The notes under the pieces were generated by a model. It was not told the origin of the DNA, did not search any database, and saw only the letters and a program-made list of their open reading frames with translations. The position numbers and the translations under genes were made by a program. Source: Enhygromyxa salina (GTDB taxonomy: Bacteria > Myxococcota_A > Polyangia > Nannocystales > Nannocystaceae). From it: a stretch of 64,000 bases of DNA. The stretch is taken from assembly GCF_002994615.1 (NCBI RefSeq), contig NZ_PVNK01000166.1:39913-103912 (forward strand), read 5' to 3'. Numbering within the stretch: position 1 is the first letter of the stretch; every line of letters starts with the position of its first letter. Below, in pieces: positions 44,386-53,006 of the stretch.

Positions 44386-47226
44386 CTACTGCGCCGCCGA
44401 GGCCTCGTCGTCCACCGTCTCGACCCGGACCGCGCAGACCTTGTACTCGGCGGTCTGCGTGACCGGATCTCCGGCGTCGTTGGTCAGGTAGTTGGTGTTC
44501 GCGTCACCGAAGTGCAGCGGCATCCACACGCAGCCAAAGCGCATCCGCGGGCTGATGTTGACCCGGGCGAGCACGGCCCCACGCCGCGAGACCACCCGGA
44601 CCCGCTGTCCGTCCGCGAGCCCGCGCTTCCTGGCGTCCTTGCGGTGCATCTCGATGAAGTTCTCGGGCTGGCGCGCGACGGCGCCCGAGCTGCGCCGGGT
44701 CTGGGTCGCGGCGTTGTAGTGGTAGAGCGTGCGCCCGGTGCTGAGTAGCAGCGGGTACTCGTCGTCGGGCAGCTCTTTGCTGGGCCGGTAGACCGTGGCC
44801 TGGAAGGGTGCGTGGCCCTTGATCGGCCCGTCGCCGTGGAGCGTGACGGTGCCGGGGTGCTCGGCGTCGGGGCACGGCCACTGCAGCCCGCCCTGCTCGT
44901 CGATCCGCTCGTGGCTGATGCCCGCGAACTGGCCGCAGAGCCCCGAGAACTCGGCGTAGACCTCGCCCGCGTCCTTGTAGTGGGGCATCGGGTAGCCGCA
45001 GGCCCGGGCGACGTCGCAGAGGATCTCCCAGTCGGGCCGCGCCTGGCCCGGGGCGTCGACGGCCTTGCGGACCCGCTGGACGCGGCGATCGGAGTTGGTG
45101 AATACGCCGTCCTTCTCGGCGAAGCACGCGGCCGGCAAGACCACGTCGGCGAAGCGGATGGTCTCGTTGACGAAGATGTCTTGAACGACGAGGAACTCGA
45201 TGTTGTTGAGGCCCTGCTCGATGTTGCTGGCGTTGGGCTCGGACAACACGATGTCCTCGCCCATCACGTACATGCCCTTGACCTCGCCGCGCATCATGGC
45301 CTTCATCATGACGTTGAGGTTCATGCCGTCGTCGGGCGACAGCTCCACGCCCCAGGCCTGCTCGAACTTGGCCCGGGCCGCGGGGTCGGACACGCGCTGG
45401 TAGCCGGGGTAGAACACCGGGCTGGCCCCGGCGTCGTTGGCCCCCTGCACGTTATTTTGGCCGCGCAGGGGGTTCATGCCAGCCGAGCGAACGCCGAGGT
45501 GGCCGGTCATCAGGACCAAGTTGGCGAGGCAGTAGACGTTGTCGGTCCCGTGGGTGTGCTCGGTGACCCCGAGGGTGTAGTAGATGCCGGCCTTGCGCGT
45601 GGTCGCGTAGGCGCGCGCGGCCTCGCGGATCGTCTCGGCGGGCACGCTGGTGATCGTCTCGGCCCACTCGGGCGTGGTCTCGCGGGTCGCCTCGACCACG
45701 GACTCGAAGCCGTCGGTGTGCTTGGCGATGAAGTCCTCGTCGACCAGGCCCTCGCTGATGATCACGTGGGTCATCGCGTTGAGCAGCGCGACGTCGGTGC
45801 CGGGTTTGAGCTGCATGTGCCAGTCGGCGATGTCCGACAGCCAGATCGCCCGGGGGTCGGCGACGATCAGCTTGGCCCCGCGCCGGACCGCCCGCTTCAT
45901 CTCCATCGCGATGATCGGGTGAGCCTCGGTCGTGTTCGACCCGATCACGAACAAGAGCTCCGCCTCGCGGATCTCCGTGATCGAGTTGGTCATCGCGCCC
46001 GCACCAAACATTGTCACCAGACCGGCGACGGTTGGAGCGTGTCATGTCGCGGCGCACTGATGACAGTTGTTTGTCCCGAACGCGGCCCGGGACAGCTTCT
46101 GCATCAGGTAGTTCTCTTCGCCGGTGCAGCGGCTCGACGACACGAAGCCGAGGGCGTCGGCGCCGTAGCGCTGCTTGACGCCGTGCAGGCCCTCGGCGAC
46201 CCGGGCGATCGCGTCGGCCCAGCTCGCCGGGTGGAGCTCGCCGTCCTCGCCGCGGATCAGCGGCTCGGTCAGGCGCTCCTCGTGGTGGATGAACTCGTAG
46301 CTGAACCGGCCCTTCACGCACAGGTTGCCGTCGTTGACGGTGGTCCCGGGCTCGGGCGAGGTCACGCGCACGACCCTTTTCATCGTCTCCGAGACTCGGG
46401 CCTGCGGCCCGACAACCTCGCTGCGCTCGGCCCCGAGGTCCTGGGAGACTGTTTGGCTCGGGCCCTTGGGCGCGGCCACGGTCGCGACGTGGAGGTCGAG
46501 CTGGCAGCCGACGCCACAAAAGTTGCAGGTCGTGCGCACGATCTGCTCGCTGGGCTGGTCGAGCGAGGGCTTCTCGGTCATCGCCCCGGTCGGGCACACG
46601 GCGATGCAGCCCCCGCACAGCTCGCAGCTGGTGTCGAGCAGGCTGCGCTGGTCGGCGGTCCCGATCGTGGTCGAGGCGCCGCGGCCGAACAAGGTGATCG
46701 CGCTGACGGCCTCGACCTCGTCGCAGTAGCGCACGCACAGGCCACAGACCACGCAGGCGTCGGGGTCGAACTGGATGTAGGGGTTTTCGTCGCTGCGGCT
46801 GGCCCGGGGGGCGTTGACCGGGGGCAGCTCGGGCCCGGTCCCGTAGGTGTCGATGTGATCCGCGAGCTTGTCGTGGACCCCGCGCGAGACCGGGCGCCCG
46901 CGCTCGTCGAGGCGGTGGTCGGCCTTGTACAGCGACAACAGCCCGCGCCGGTGTCGGGCGACGCGCTCGGTCTTGGTCTTGACCTCCATGCCGGGGCTGG
47001 CCTTGAAGGTGCAAGCGGGCTGCAGGCGGCGCTGGCCCTCGATCTCGACCAGGCACATGCGGCAGCAGCCGGCCGGATCCACGCGGTCGTCGTGGCACAG
47101 CACGGGGATCTCGACGCCGAGCTCGCGCGCGGCCTCGAGCACGGTGGCGCCGGGCCGGACCTCGACTTGCTCGCCGTCGATCTCGAGCTCGAGCTTGGTC
47201 TCGGCGGTCTCGATTTTGGTGTTCAT
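44386..47226 (-). CDS. fdhA: Formate dehydrogenase catalytic subunit, selenocysteine-containing (UGA at 46042-46044)
   Basis: 946 residues from ATG 47226 if the in-frame TGA is read as selenocysteine 395. N-terminus like NuoG: a [2Fe-2S] domain (CHDDRVDPAGCCRMC), then [4Fe-4S] ligands in CVVCGLCVRYCDE and CELCGGCIAVCP, then CNFCGVGCQ that starts the molybdopterin domain. The active-site region reads FGTNNCHQCAAT-U-HAPTVAGL, and the molybdopterin-binding and C-terminal MPLHFGDANTNYLTNDAGDP follow. It oxidises formate to CO2 and passes electrons to the NuoEF-like partner (NAD). Its start overlaps that gene by 4 bp. Both halves are intact on each side of the TGA, so this is not a frameshift. Confidence 0.92.
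46013..46044 (-). promoter_or_regulatory. SECIS-like hairpin for selenocysteine insertion
   Basis: Directly after the UGA the mRNA can form a perfect 6-bp stem GUCGCC/GGUGAC (one G-U pair) with the loop GGUCU. That loop begins 18 nt after the UGA; as I recall E. coli fdhF has the same loop at the same distance. It would bind SelB with tRNA-Sec. The surrounding bases ACC and GGU may extend the stem with bulges. Confidence 0.8.
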
Positions 47227-48737
47227 GTGAAGTCCTCCTCGAAGTACTTCATGGCGCTTTGGAGGGGCAGGCTCGCGACCATGCCCAGGCCACAGATCGA
47301 ACCTTCGTTCATCTCCCAGGCGACCTCGTTGACGTGCGCGAGGCCGACCCGGCTCTTGCCGTCGATCCAGCGATCCACGGCCTGACGCTGGACGCGGGCG
47401 CCGATCCGGCACGGGGCACACTGACCGCAGCTCTCGTCCTCGAAGAAGATCTGCTGCCAGCGCGCGGCCTCGGCCATGTTGATGGTGTCGTTGAGCACGA
47501 CCAGGCCCGCGCTGCCCATCATGCTCCCGGCCTTGGCGAGGGCGCCGAAGTCGAGGGGGAGCTCGCGCTGGCTCATGGGCAAGAAGCCCGAGGACGCGCC
47601 GCCGGGGGAGAAGGCCCGGGGGGTGCCGAGGTAGCCGCCGGCCTCTTCCACGAGCTCGTCGAGGGTCACGCCGAGGGGGAGCTCGTAGACGCCCGGTTTG
47701 TTGACGTGACCCGAGATGCAGTAGAGCTTCGAGCCCGGCTCGGTCCGCCCGAGCGCGCGGAACCACTCGCCGCCTCGGTCCACAATCGCGGGCACGCAGG
47801 CGAGGGTCTCGACGTTGTTGATGAGCGTCGGCTTGCCCCACAGGCCCGACTCGGTCGGGTAGGGCGGCTTGAGCCGCGGCATGCCCCGGCGGCCCTCGAT
47901 CGCCTCGAGCAGGGCGGTCTCCTCGCCGCAGATGTAGGCGCCGTGGCCCTCGACGATGCGGACCTCGAGCCCGCCGATCAGCCGGTCGAGGTGGGGCTTG
48001 GCGGCCTCGAGGGCCCGCTCGAGCGAGCGGCGGCAGCCCTTGAACTCGCCGCGCACGTAGATGAACGCGGTCTTGGCTCCGGTCGCGAACGCGGCGATCG
48101 CCATGCCCTCGATCATCAGGTGGGGGCGGCGGAGCATGAGCTCGCGGTCCTTGAAGTTGCCCGGCTCGGCCTCGTCGGCGTTGACGACGACGTAGCGGGT
48201 CGTCTCGGCCTGGTTGCGGACCGCGTCCCACTTGAAGTGGGCGGGAAATCCGGCGCCGCCGCGACCCTGGAGCCCGCCGGCCTTCAGCTCGGCGATGACC
48301 CGCTCGGGCCCCTGCTCGACGGCCCGCGCGAGGGCCGAGTAGCTGGCGTCGTCTTCGGCCCCGAGCTTCATGGCCTGGTCGTCGCTCACGGGGCTGATCG
48401 CGCCGCGCGGCCCGGCGACGAGCTCGAGCTTGTCGTCGAGCGCGGCCGGGGCCCGGTCACACTGGCCGAGGCAGCTGACGGGCTCGACCTCGACCCCGCT
48501 CTCGCGCAGCTCCTCCATGCGTCGGCCGGCGCCGGCCATCATGCAGGTCAGGCCCTGGCAGACCCGGGTGTGGGCGCCGGGGCGGGCGAGCAGGGTGTAG
48601 AAGCTCGCGACGCCAAAGATGTCGGCCTCGGGCACGCCGGTCTCGCGCGCGACCTCGCGGGCCACGCCGGGACGCATGCCCCCGTGCTCCTCGAGCAGCT
48701 CGATGATCCGGCTTCGTTTGGCTCCCTTTTTTTCCAT
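47223..48737 (-). CDS. fdhB: Formate dehydrogenase diaphorase subunit, NuoE-NuoF fusion
   Basis: 504 residues. Residues 1-110 are a NuoE-like thioredoxin fold with [2Fe-2S] ligands (CQGLTC and CLGQC). Residues 130 on are NuoF-like: GLQGRGGAGFPAHFKW (NADH/FMN-binding glycine loop), VVNADEAEPGNFKDRELM (FMN), EGHGAYICGEETALLEAIEG and, near the end, CGQCAPCRIG with a later CGLG supplying the four [4Fe-4S] ligands. It moves electrons between the catalytic subunit and NAD. It is the first gene of the pair, coupled by ATGA. A separate gamma or chaperone (fdhD) gene is not in the window. Confidence 0.92.
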   Translation of the reverse strand: MEKKGAKRSRIIELLEEHGGMRPGVAREVARETGVPEADIFGVASFYTLLARPGAHTRVCQGLTCMMAGAGRRMEELRESGVEVEPVSCLGQCDRAPAALDDKLELVAGPRGAISPVSDDQAMKLGAEDDASYSALARAVEQGPERVIAELKAGGLQGRGGAGFPAHFKWDAVRNQAETTRYVVVNADEAEPGNFKDRELMLRRPHLMIEGMAIAAFATGAKTAFIYVRGEFKGCRRSLERALEAAKPHLDRLIGGLEVRIVEGHGAYICGEETALLEAIEGRRGMPRLKPPYPTESGLWGKPTLINNVETLACVPAIVDRGGEWFRALGRTEPGSKLYCISGHVNKPGVYELPLGVTLDELVEEAGGYLGTPRAFSPGGASSGFLPMSQRELPLDFGALAKAGSMMGSAGLVVLNDTINMAEAARWQQIFFEDESCGQCAPCRIGARVQRQAVDRWIDGKSRVGLAHVNEVAWEMNEGSICGLGMVASLPLQSAMKYFEEDFT

Positions 48738-48853
48738 GCAGCTTGGCCGAGTGTACCAAAAGCTCGAGCTGACAACGGCTGGGCGATCGCGCAGCTGTGT
48801 GCACGGGACCCCTCGGGCTTGTCTGTAGGACGGGATTTGCCGAAGATCCTGCG

Positions 48854-49318
48854 GTGCGCTCCCCTCGGCCGTCCGCGCGTTTATTGCACCCGCTCGCGCT
48901 CGCGCTCGCGCTTGGGGCTTGCGTCGGCACGGCGTCGGACTCGTCGGCCCCCGGTGACGAGCCCTGCGCCGACTTCGAGGTCCAGGTCGAGACCTACTGG
49001 TCGGCGTCGGTCAGGGCCGAGGTCATGAACCAAGGCGGCGAGCTCGAGGTCGAGAAGCGCGCCGGGGTCGTGACCAAGATGGACCGCATCTCCGAGGACT
49101 GGGTGATGATGCGGACCGCGGTCTGCAAGGACCACTTCGCCCGCCAGCTGATCACCAAACAAGAGTACGCCGCCCGGGTCCGCTGCTTCGACGACCGGCT
49201 CGAGCGCCAGCGGACCCTGGCCACGGCGCTGGCGGGCGAGGGCGAGCTCGCGTCGGTCGAGGGCGCGCTCGACGAGCTCCTCGCCGCGCCGCCGAGCTGC
49301 GACACGACCCAAGACTGA
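48854..49318 (+). CDS. Lipoprotein, short paralogue of the TPR protein that follows
   Basis: 154 residues from GTG 48854, followed by a lipoprotein signal (ALALGAC). The mature part contains CADFEVQVETYWSASVRAEV, VVTKMDRISEDWVMM, CKDHFARQLITKQEYAARVR and ERQRTLATALAGEG. The same ordered residues (Cys-Asp-Phe, Val-Thr-Lys-Met-Asp, Asp-Trp-Val-Met-Met, Cys-Lys-Asp, Gln-Arg-Thr-Leu) occur in the N-terminal domain of the next gene, so the pair arose by duplication. This resembles the extracytoplasmic sensor part of myxobacterial TPR kinases; the role is unknown. The next gene starts 10 bp downstream. Confidence 0.72.
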   Translation: MRSPRPSARLLHPLALALALGACVGTASDSSAPGDEPCADFEVQVETYWSASVRAEVMNQGGELEVEKRAGVVTKMDRISEDWVMMRTAVCKDHFARQLITKQEYAARVRCFDDRLERQRTLATALAGEGELASVEGALDELLAAPPSCDTTQD

Positions 49319-49328
49319 AGGACGACCC

Positions 49329-51029
49329 GTGACCAAGCCAAGCCTCATTCCCACCGTCCTCACCTTGGGCTTGCTGGTCGGCGTCGCGCCGGGCTGCGCG
49401 ACCGCTCCGAGCGCCCAGAGCAACGGCCCCTGCGACGACTTCGAGCTCGACGTCGATCGGATCTGGGGCTCGAGCACCCGCCGCTCGGTCCGCGACGGCC
49501 TGCGCTCGTTCGCGGGCGAGAGCCAGCTCGTCAACGTCGATCGGATCGTGACCAAGATGGACGCGATCACGACCGACTGGGTCATGATGAGCCGGCGCTC
49601 GTGCAAGGACACGATCGAGCGCAACACCATGCCCGAAGAGATCTACGTCCGGGTCTCGCTGTGCCTCAACACCGCGCTCGTTCAGCAGCGCACGCTGATC
49701 ACCGCCCTCGGCGAGATCGACCGGACCAGCTACGAGCACATCGATCGGGCGATGCTCGACATCTCCGAGAACATCGCGACCTGCCAAAACCAGGCCGTGC
49801 TCGCCTACTACAGGGCCCCCGAAGAGACCGCCGACGCGGGCGCGGCCGAGACCGCCGACCAAAAGACCGCCGAGGCCAAGACCCTGCTCGCGCTCGGCAA
49901 GAGCGAGGCCGCCAGCGGGCTGCTCAACGACGCCGAGATCGCGGCCAAGAAGTCGGGCGACGAGCGCCGGACCCTCGACACCGCGATCGCGGCCTGCAAC
50001 CACGCCGTGCTCGAGGGCGAGTACGACAAGGCGATCGTCTACGGCAAGCCGGCTCTGACCCAGGCCCAGAAGCTCGGCTACGCGATCGGCGAGGCCGACG
50101 CGCTGATCTGCCTCGGGACCGCCGAGCTGCGCCGCGGCGACCACGAGCAGGCCCGGGTCCGGCTCGAGTCGGCGCTCGAGCAGCGCGAGGCCTTCTTTGG
50201 CAAGGAGCACCCCCGGGTCGCCGACGCGGCCAACCGCCTCGGCAACCTCGAGGCCGCTGTTGCCAACTACAAGTCCGCCCACGCGCTCTACATGCGCGCG
50301 CTCGACATCTGGACCAGGGCCTTCGGGCCCAACGACCCGGTGACCTCGCGGGCCTACCACAACCTCGGCTTCGTCCACATCGGGCTCGACGACATCGAGG
50401 GCGCCGTCGCCTGGTACCAAAAGGCGATCGAGGCCGAGACCGGCTCGCTCGGCAAGGATCACCCCGCGACCGCCCTGTCCGAGGCCAACTACGCCAGCGT
50501 CCTGCTCCTGCAGGGCAAGGTCGACGACGCCTACGCGCTGCTCAACCACGCCGTCGAGGTTCAAGAGCGGATCCTCGGCCCGGGCCACCCCGAGGTCGCC
50601 GTCAGCTACCACGGGATCGGCGAGGTCTGGGCCGCGCGCAAGGGCTACGAGACCGCGCTCGAGTGGTACAACAAGGCGCTGACGCTGAGGAAGCTGGCGT
50701 TCGGGGACCACCACCTCGAGACCGCCAAGACCCTCGACGCGATGGCCATCGCCCACTTCAAGCTCAAGAAGTACAAAGAGGCCACGGACCTGGCCGAGCA
50801 GGCCCTCGCCGTGCGCGAGGAGCTGCTCGGGCCCGACAACATCGTGACCGCGACGAGCTACTTCAACCTCGGGTTGATCTACGAGAAGCGCAAGAAGTTC
50901 AAGGACGCGCTCGGCTACTACGAGAAGTCGCTGGTGGTCGAAGACAAGGTCCGCGGGCCCGGGCACGTGCTGACCAAGCAGACCCGCGCGGCGGTCAACC
51001 GGCTCGGGGATCTGGTCCGGGGGCGCTGA
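49329..51029 (+). CDS. Lipoprotein with a shared N-terminal domain and a TPR array
   Basis: 566 residues from GTG 49329, lipobox VAPGCAT. Residues about 30-150 are paralogous to the preceding gene (CDDFELDVDRIWGSSTRRSV, IVTKMDAITTDWVMM). Residues about 175-560 contain eight or more TPR_12-type repeats such as SRAYHNLGFVHIGLDDIEGA, AVSYHGIGEVWAARKGYETA and TATSYFNLGLIYEKRKKFKD. It is probably anchored to the outer membrane and holds a protein complex. It lies 10 bp after its short paralogue, suggesting one operon. Confidence 0.85.
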   Translation: MTKPSLIPTVLTLGLLVGVAPGCATAPSAQSNGPCDDFELDVDRIWGSSTRRSVRDGLRSFAGESQLVNVDRIVTKMDAITTDWVMMSRRSCKDTIERNTMPEEIYVRVSLCLNTALVQQRTLITALGEIDRTSYEHIDRAMLDISENIATCQNQAVLAYYRAPEETADAGAAETADQKTAEAKTLLALGKSEAASGLLNDAEIAAKKSGDERRTLDTAIAACNHAVLEGEYDKAIVYGKPALTQAQKLGYAIGEADALICLGTAELRRGDHEQARVRLESALEQREAFFGKEHPRVADAANRLGNLEAAVANYKSAHALYMRALDIWTRAFGPNDPVTSRAYHNLGFVHIGLDDIEGAVAWYQKAIEAETGSLGKDHPATALSEANYASVLLLQGKVDDAYALLNHAVEVQERILGPGHPEVAVSYHGIGEVWAARKGYETALEWYNKALTLRKLAFGDHHLETAKTLDAMAIAHFKLKKYKEATDLAEQALAVREELLGPDNIVTATSYFNLGLIYEKRKKFKDALGYYEKSLVVEDKVRGPGHVLTKQTRAAVNRLGDLVRGR

Positions 51030-51042
51030 GCCTGCTGTGGTC

Positions 51043-51954
51043 TCACGCCCCTTGGCGGGCGACCTCGATCAATTGCTCGCGCAGCCACGCGTGGCCGGGG
51101 TCGCTGCGGTGGAGCTCATGCCACCCGAGGTGGAGGGCGACCGGCTCGAGCTCTAGCGGCGGCTCGAGGATGCGCAGCGGGTGGAGCTCGGCGAACTTCG
51201 CGGCGAGCCGCCGCGGCAAGGTTGCGATGCGCTGGGTCCCGACCAAGAGGTAGGGCACGCTCGCAAAGGTCGGGACCTGCACGCTGACCCGCCGACTCAG
51301 CCCCTGCTCGGCCAGCTTGTGATCGACCAGGCCCCCGGGTCGCTCGCCGGGCGCGACCAGCACGTGCTCGAGCTTCACGTAGCTCGACAGCGACAGCCGC
51401 CGGCGCGGGTGCTCGGACCAGACCACGCAGGTGAAGTCGTCGTCGTGCAGCGGCGTCCAGATCACGCCCGCGGCGCTGCGGCGGGTTCGCGGCGCGACGT
51501 AGAGGTCCAGGGTCCCGGACTCGAGCTCGCGCTTGGTCCGGACGGACAGCTGCCGCACGACCACGTCGACCCCCGGCGCGCGCTCGGCCAGCCGCGCCGT
51601 CCACGGGCCGAGCAGCGTCAGGTGGCTGTAGTCCAGCGCGGCGATCTGAAACCGCCGCGCGGCGGTGCGCGGATCGAAGTGGGGCCGGGGCTCGAGCACC
51701 GCGCCGAGCTCGCCGAGCGCGCGGCGCAGCGGGGTTGCGAGCTCGAGCGCGCGACGGGTCGGACGCATGCCCTGCCCGGTGCGGACCAGCAGCTCGTCGT
51801 CGAACAGCTCGCGCAGCTTGCTCAGCGAGCGGCTGACGGCCGACTGACTCAGGCGCAGCCGCCGTGCAGCCGCGCTCACGCTCTCTTCGCTGAGCAACAG
51901 ATCCAGCGTCACGAGCAGGTTGAGGTCGACCCCACTGAGTTGCGTCTGAGTCAT
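51043..51954 (-). CDS. LysR-family transcriptional regulator
   Basis: 303 residues from ATG 51954; a GTG six bases upstream is possible. The winged helix-turn-helix at 15-75 reads LLLSEESVSAAARRLRLSQS, AVSRSLSKLRELFDDELLVR. The effector domain (about 95-300) resembles NodD-like LysR members, with FQIAALDYSHLTLLGPWT. It is divergent from the alpha/beta hydrolase gene at 52011 with 56 bp between starts, which holds a palindrome and is the likely target (self and hydrolase control). The small-molecule signal is unknown. Confidence 0.92.
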   Translation of the reverse strand: MTQTQLSGVDLNLLVTLDLLLSEESVSAAARRLRLSQSAVSRSLSKLRELFDDELLVRTGQGMRPTRRALELATPLRRALGELGAVLEPRPHFDPRTAARRFQIAALDYSHLTLLGPWTARLAERAPGVDVVVRQLSVRTKRELESGTLDLYVAPRTRRSAAGVIWTPLHDDDFTCVVWSEHPRRRLSLSSYVKLEHVLVAPGERPGGLVDHKLAEQGLSRRVSVQVPTFASVPYLLVGTQRIATLPRRLAAKFAELHPLRILEPPLELEPVALHLGWHELHRSDPGHAWLREQLIEVARQGA

Positions 51955-51968
51955 GGTCACTATGATGA

Positions 51969-51978
51969 TAATGCATTA
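51969..51978. promoter_or_regulatory. Possible LysR operator
   Basis: The perfect palindrome TAATGCATTA lies in the AT-rich centre of the 56-bp gap between the lysR-type gene and the divergent hydrolase. LysR proteins bind T-N11-A dyads in such gaps; the flanks TGATGATAATG...AGACG extend this weakly. Confidence 0.5.
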
Positions 51979-52010
51979 GACGCACGGTGGAGACGCGCCA
52001 GACTCCGCCC

Positions 52011-52889
52011 ATGTCCAACCCCATCGCGCTCTTGCGGTCCGCCAACACCGTGCTGTCGCCCGTCGTCCCTCGGGTCTCGGGCGGGATCGCTGCCCGGCTG
52101 TTCACGACCCCGCGTCGGCACGACCCGCCCGTGCGCGAGCTGATCGCCGAGCAACAAGGCGAGCGCGAGCGCGTGGACTTCGGGCCCGACGGCGGTGAGC
52201 TCTCGGTCCTGCGCTTTGGCCAGGGGCCGCGGGTCCTGGCCATGCATGGGTGGGAAGGGCGCGCGACCCAGTGGGGTCCGCTGGCCGGGCGCCTCGACCG
52301 GGCCGGCTTCGAGCTCGTCGCCCTCGATGGCCCCGCCCACGGTCACTCCCCCGGCCGCCGCGCGCACCCGGTCGCGTTCGCCGACGCCCTGCTCGCCGCC
52401 GACCGGAAGTTCGGTCCCTTCGCCGCCGTCGTCGGTCACTCGATGGGGGTGCCCTCGGTCGCGATTGCCCTCGCTCGGGGGCTGCGCGCCGAGCAGGCCG
52501 TGTTGATCGCCGGGCCCTCGAACGTCGAGGATGTGCTGGCTCGCTTCGCGGCCATGCTCGGGCTCGGGCCCGCGGCCGCGCGCGAGGTCGAGGTCCGCGT
52601 CCTGGACATCGTCGGCAGCTCGGCGCGGGAGCTGTCGATCGCCGAGCTCAGCCGCCGCGTCCGCCAGCCGGCGCTGGTGATCCACAGCAAGGACGACCGC
52701 GAGGTCCCCTTCGCCGACGCGCTCGACCACGTCGACCACTGGCCCGACGCGCGGCTGCTCGCGGTCGACGGCCTCGGTCACCGCCGGATCATCCGGGACG
52801 AGGCGGTGCTCGAGGCGATCGTCGATGTGATCGCGCCCGCTCCAGCGCACGCCGAATCCGACGACGCGGCGGTGGCCGCCATGTCGTAG
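52011..52889 (+). CDS. Alpha/beta hydrolase
   Basis: 292 residues from ATG 52011. The oxyanion region is VLAMHGWEGRATQW, the nucleophile elbow is VVGHSMGVPS (GxSxG), the acid is likely the Asp in VIHSKDDREVPF, and the His is in LGHRRIIRD. A family of myxobacterial and proteobacterial esterases looks like this. No signal peptide is obvious, although the N-terminus is weakly hydrophobic. Divergent LysR-type control is likely. Substrate unknown. Confidence 0.88.
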   Translation: MSNPIALLRSANTVLSPVVPRVSGGIAARLFTTPRRHDPPVRELIAEQQGERERVDFGPDGGELSVLRFGQGPRVLAMHGWEGRATQWGPLAGRLDRAGFELVALDGPAHGHSPGRRAHPVAFADALLAADRKFGPFAAVVGHSMGVPSVAIALARGLRAEQAVLIAGPSNVEDVLARFAAMLGLGPAAAREVEVRVLDIVGSSARELSIAELSRRVRQPALVIHSKDDREVPFADALDHVDHWPDARLLAVDGLGHRRIIRDEAVLEAIVDVIAPAPAHAESDDAAVAAMS

Positions 52890-53006
52890 CTCTGGCAGGG
52901 CTGCGAGAGGCGAGCGTTTCGGGTGCCACGACGCCAGCCAGACCGGCGTCTCCCAACTCCGTGGTTGGTTCAATGACGGAGAGTGAGGGCCCTCAGTTGT
53001 CCGGAG

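Noticed and set aside
44386..46017. A separate 543-residue formate dehydrogenase gene starting inside fdhA, with a truncated gene upstream
   Set aside because: Both parts are in one frame and only a UGA at the active-site Sec position parts them; a SECIS-like hairpin follows.
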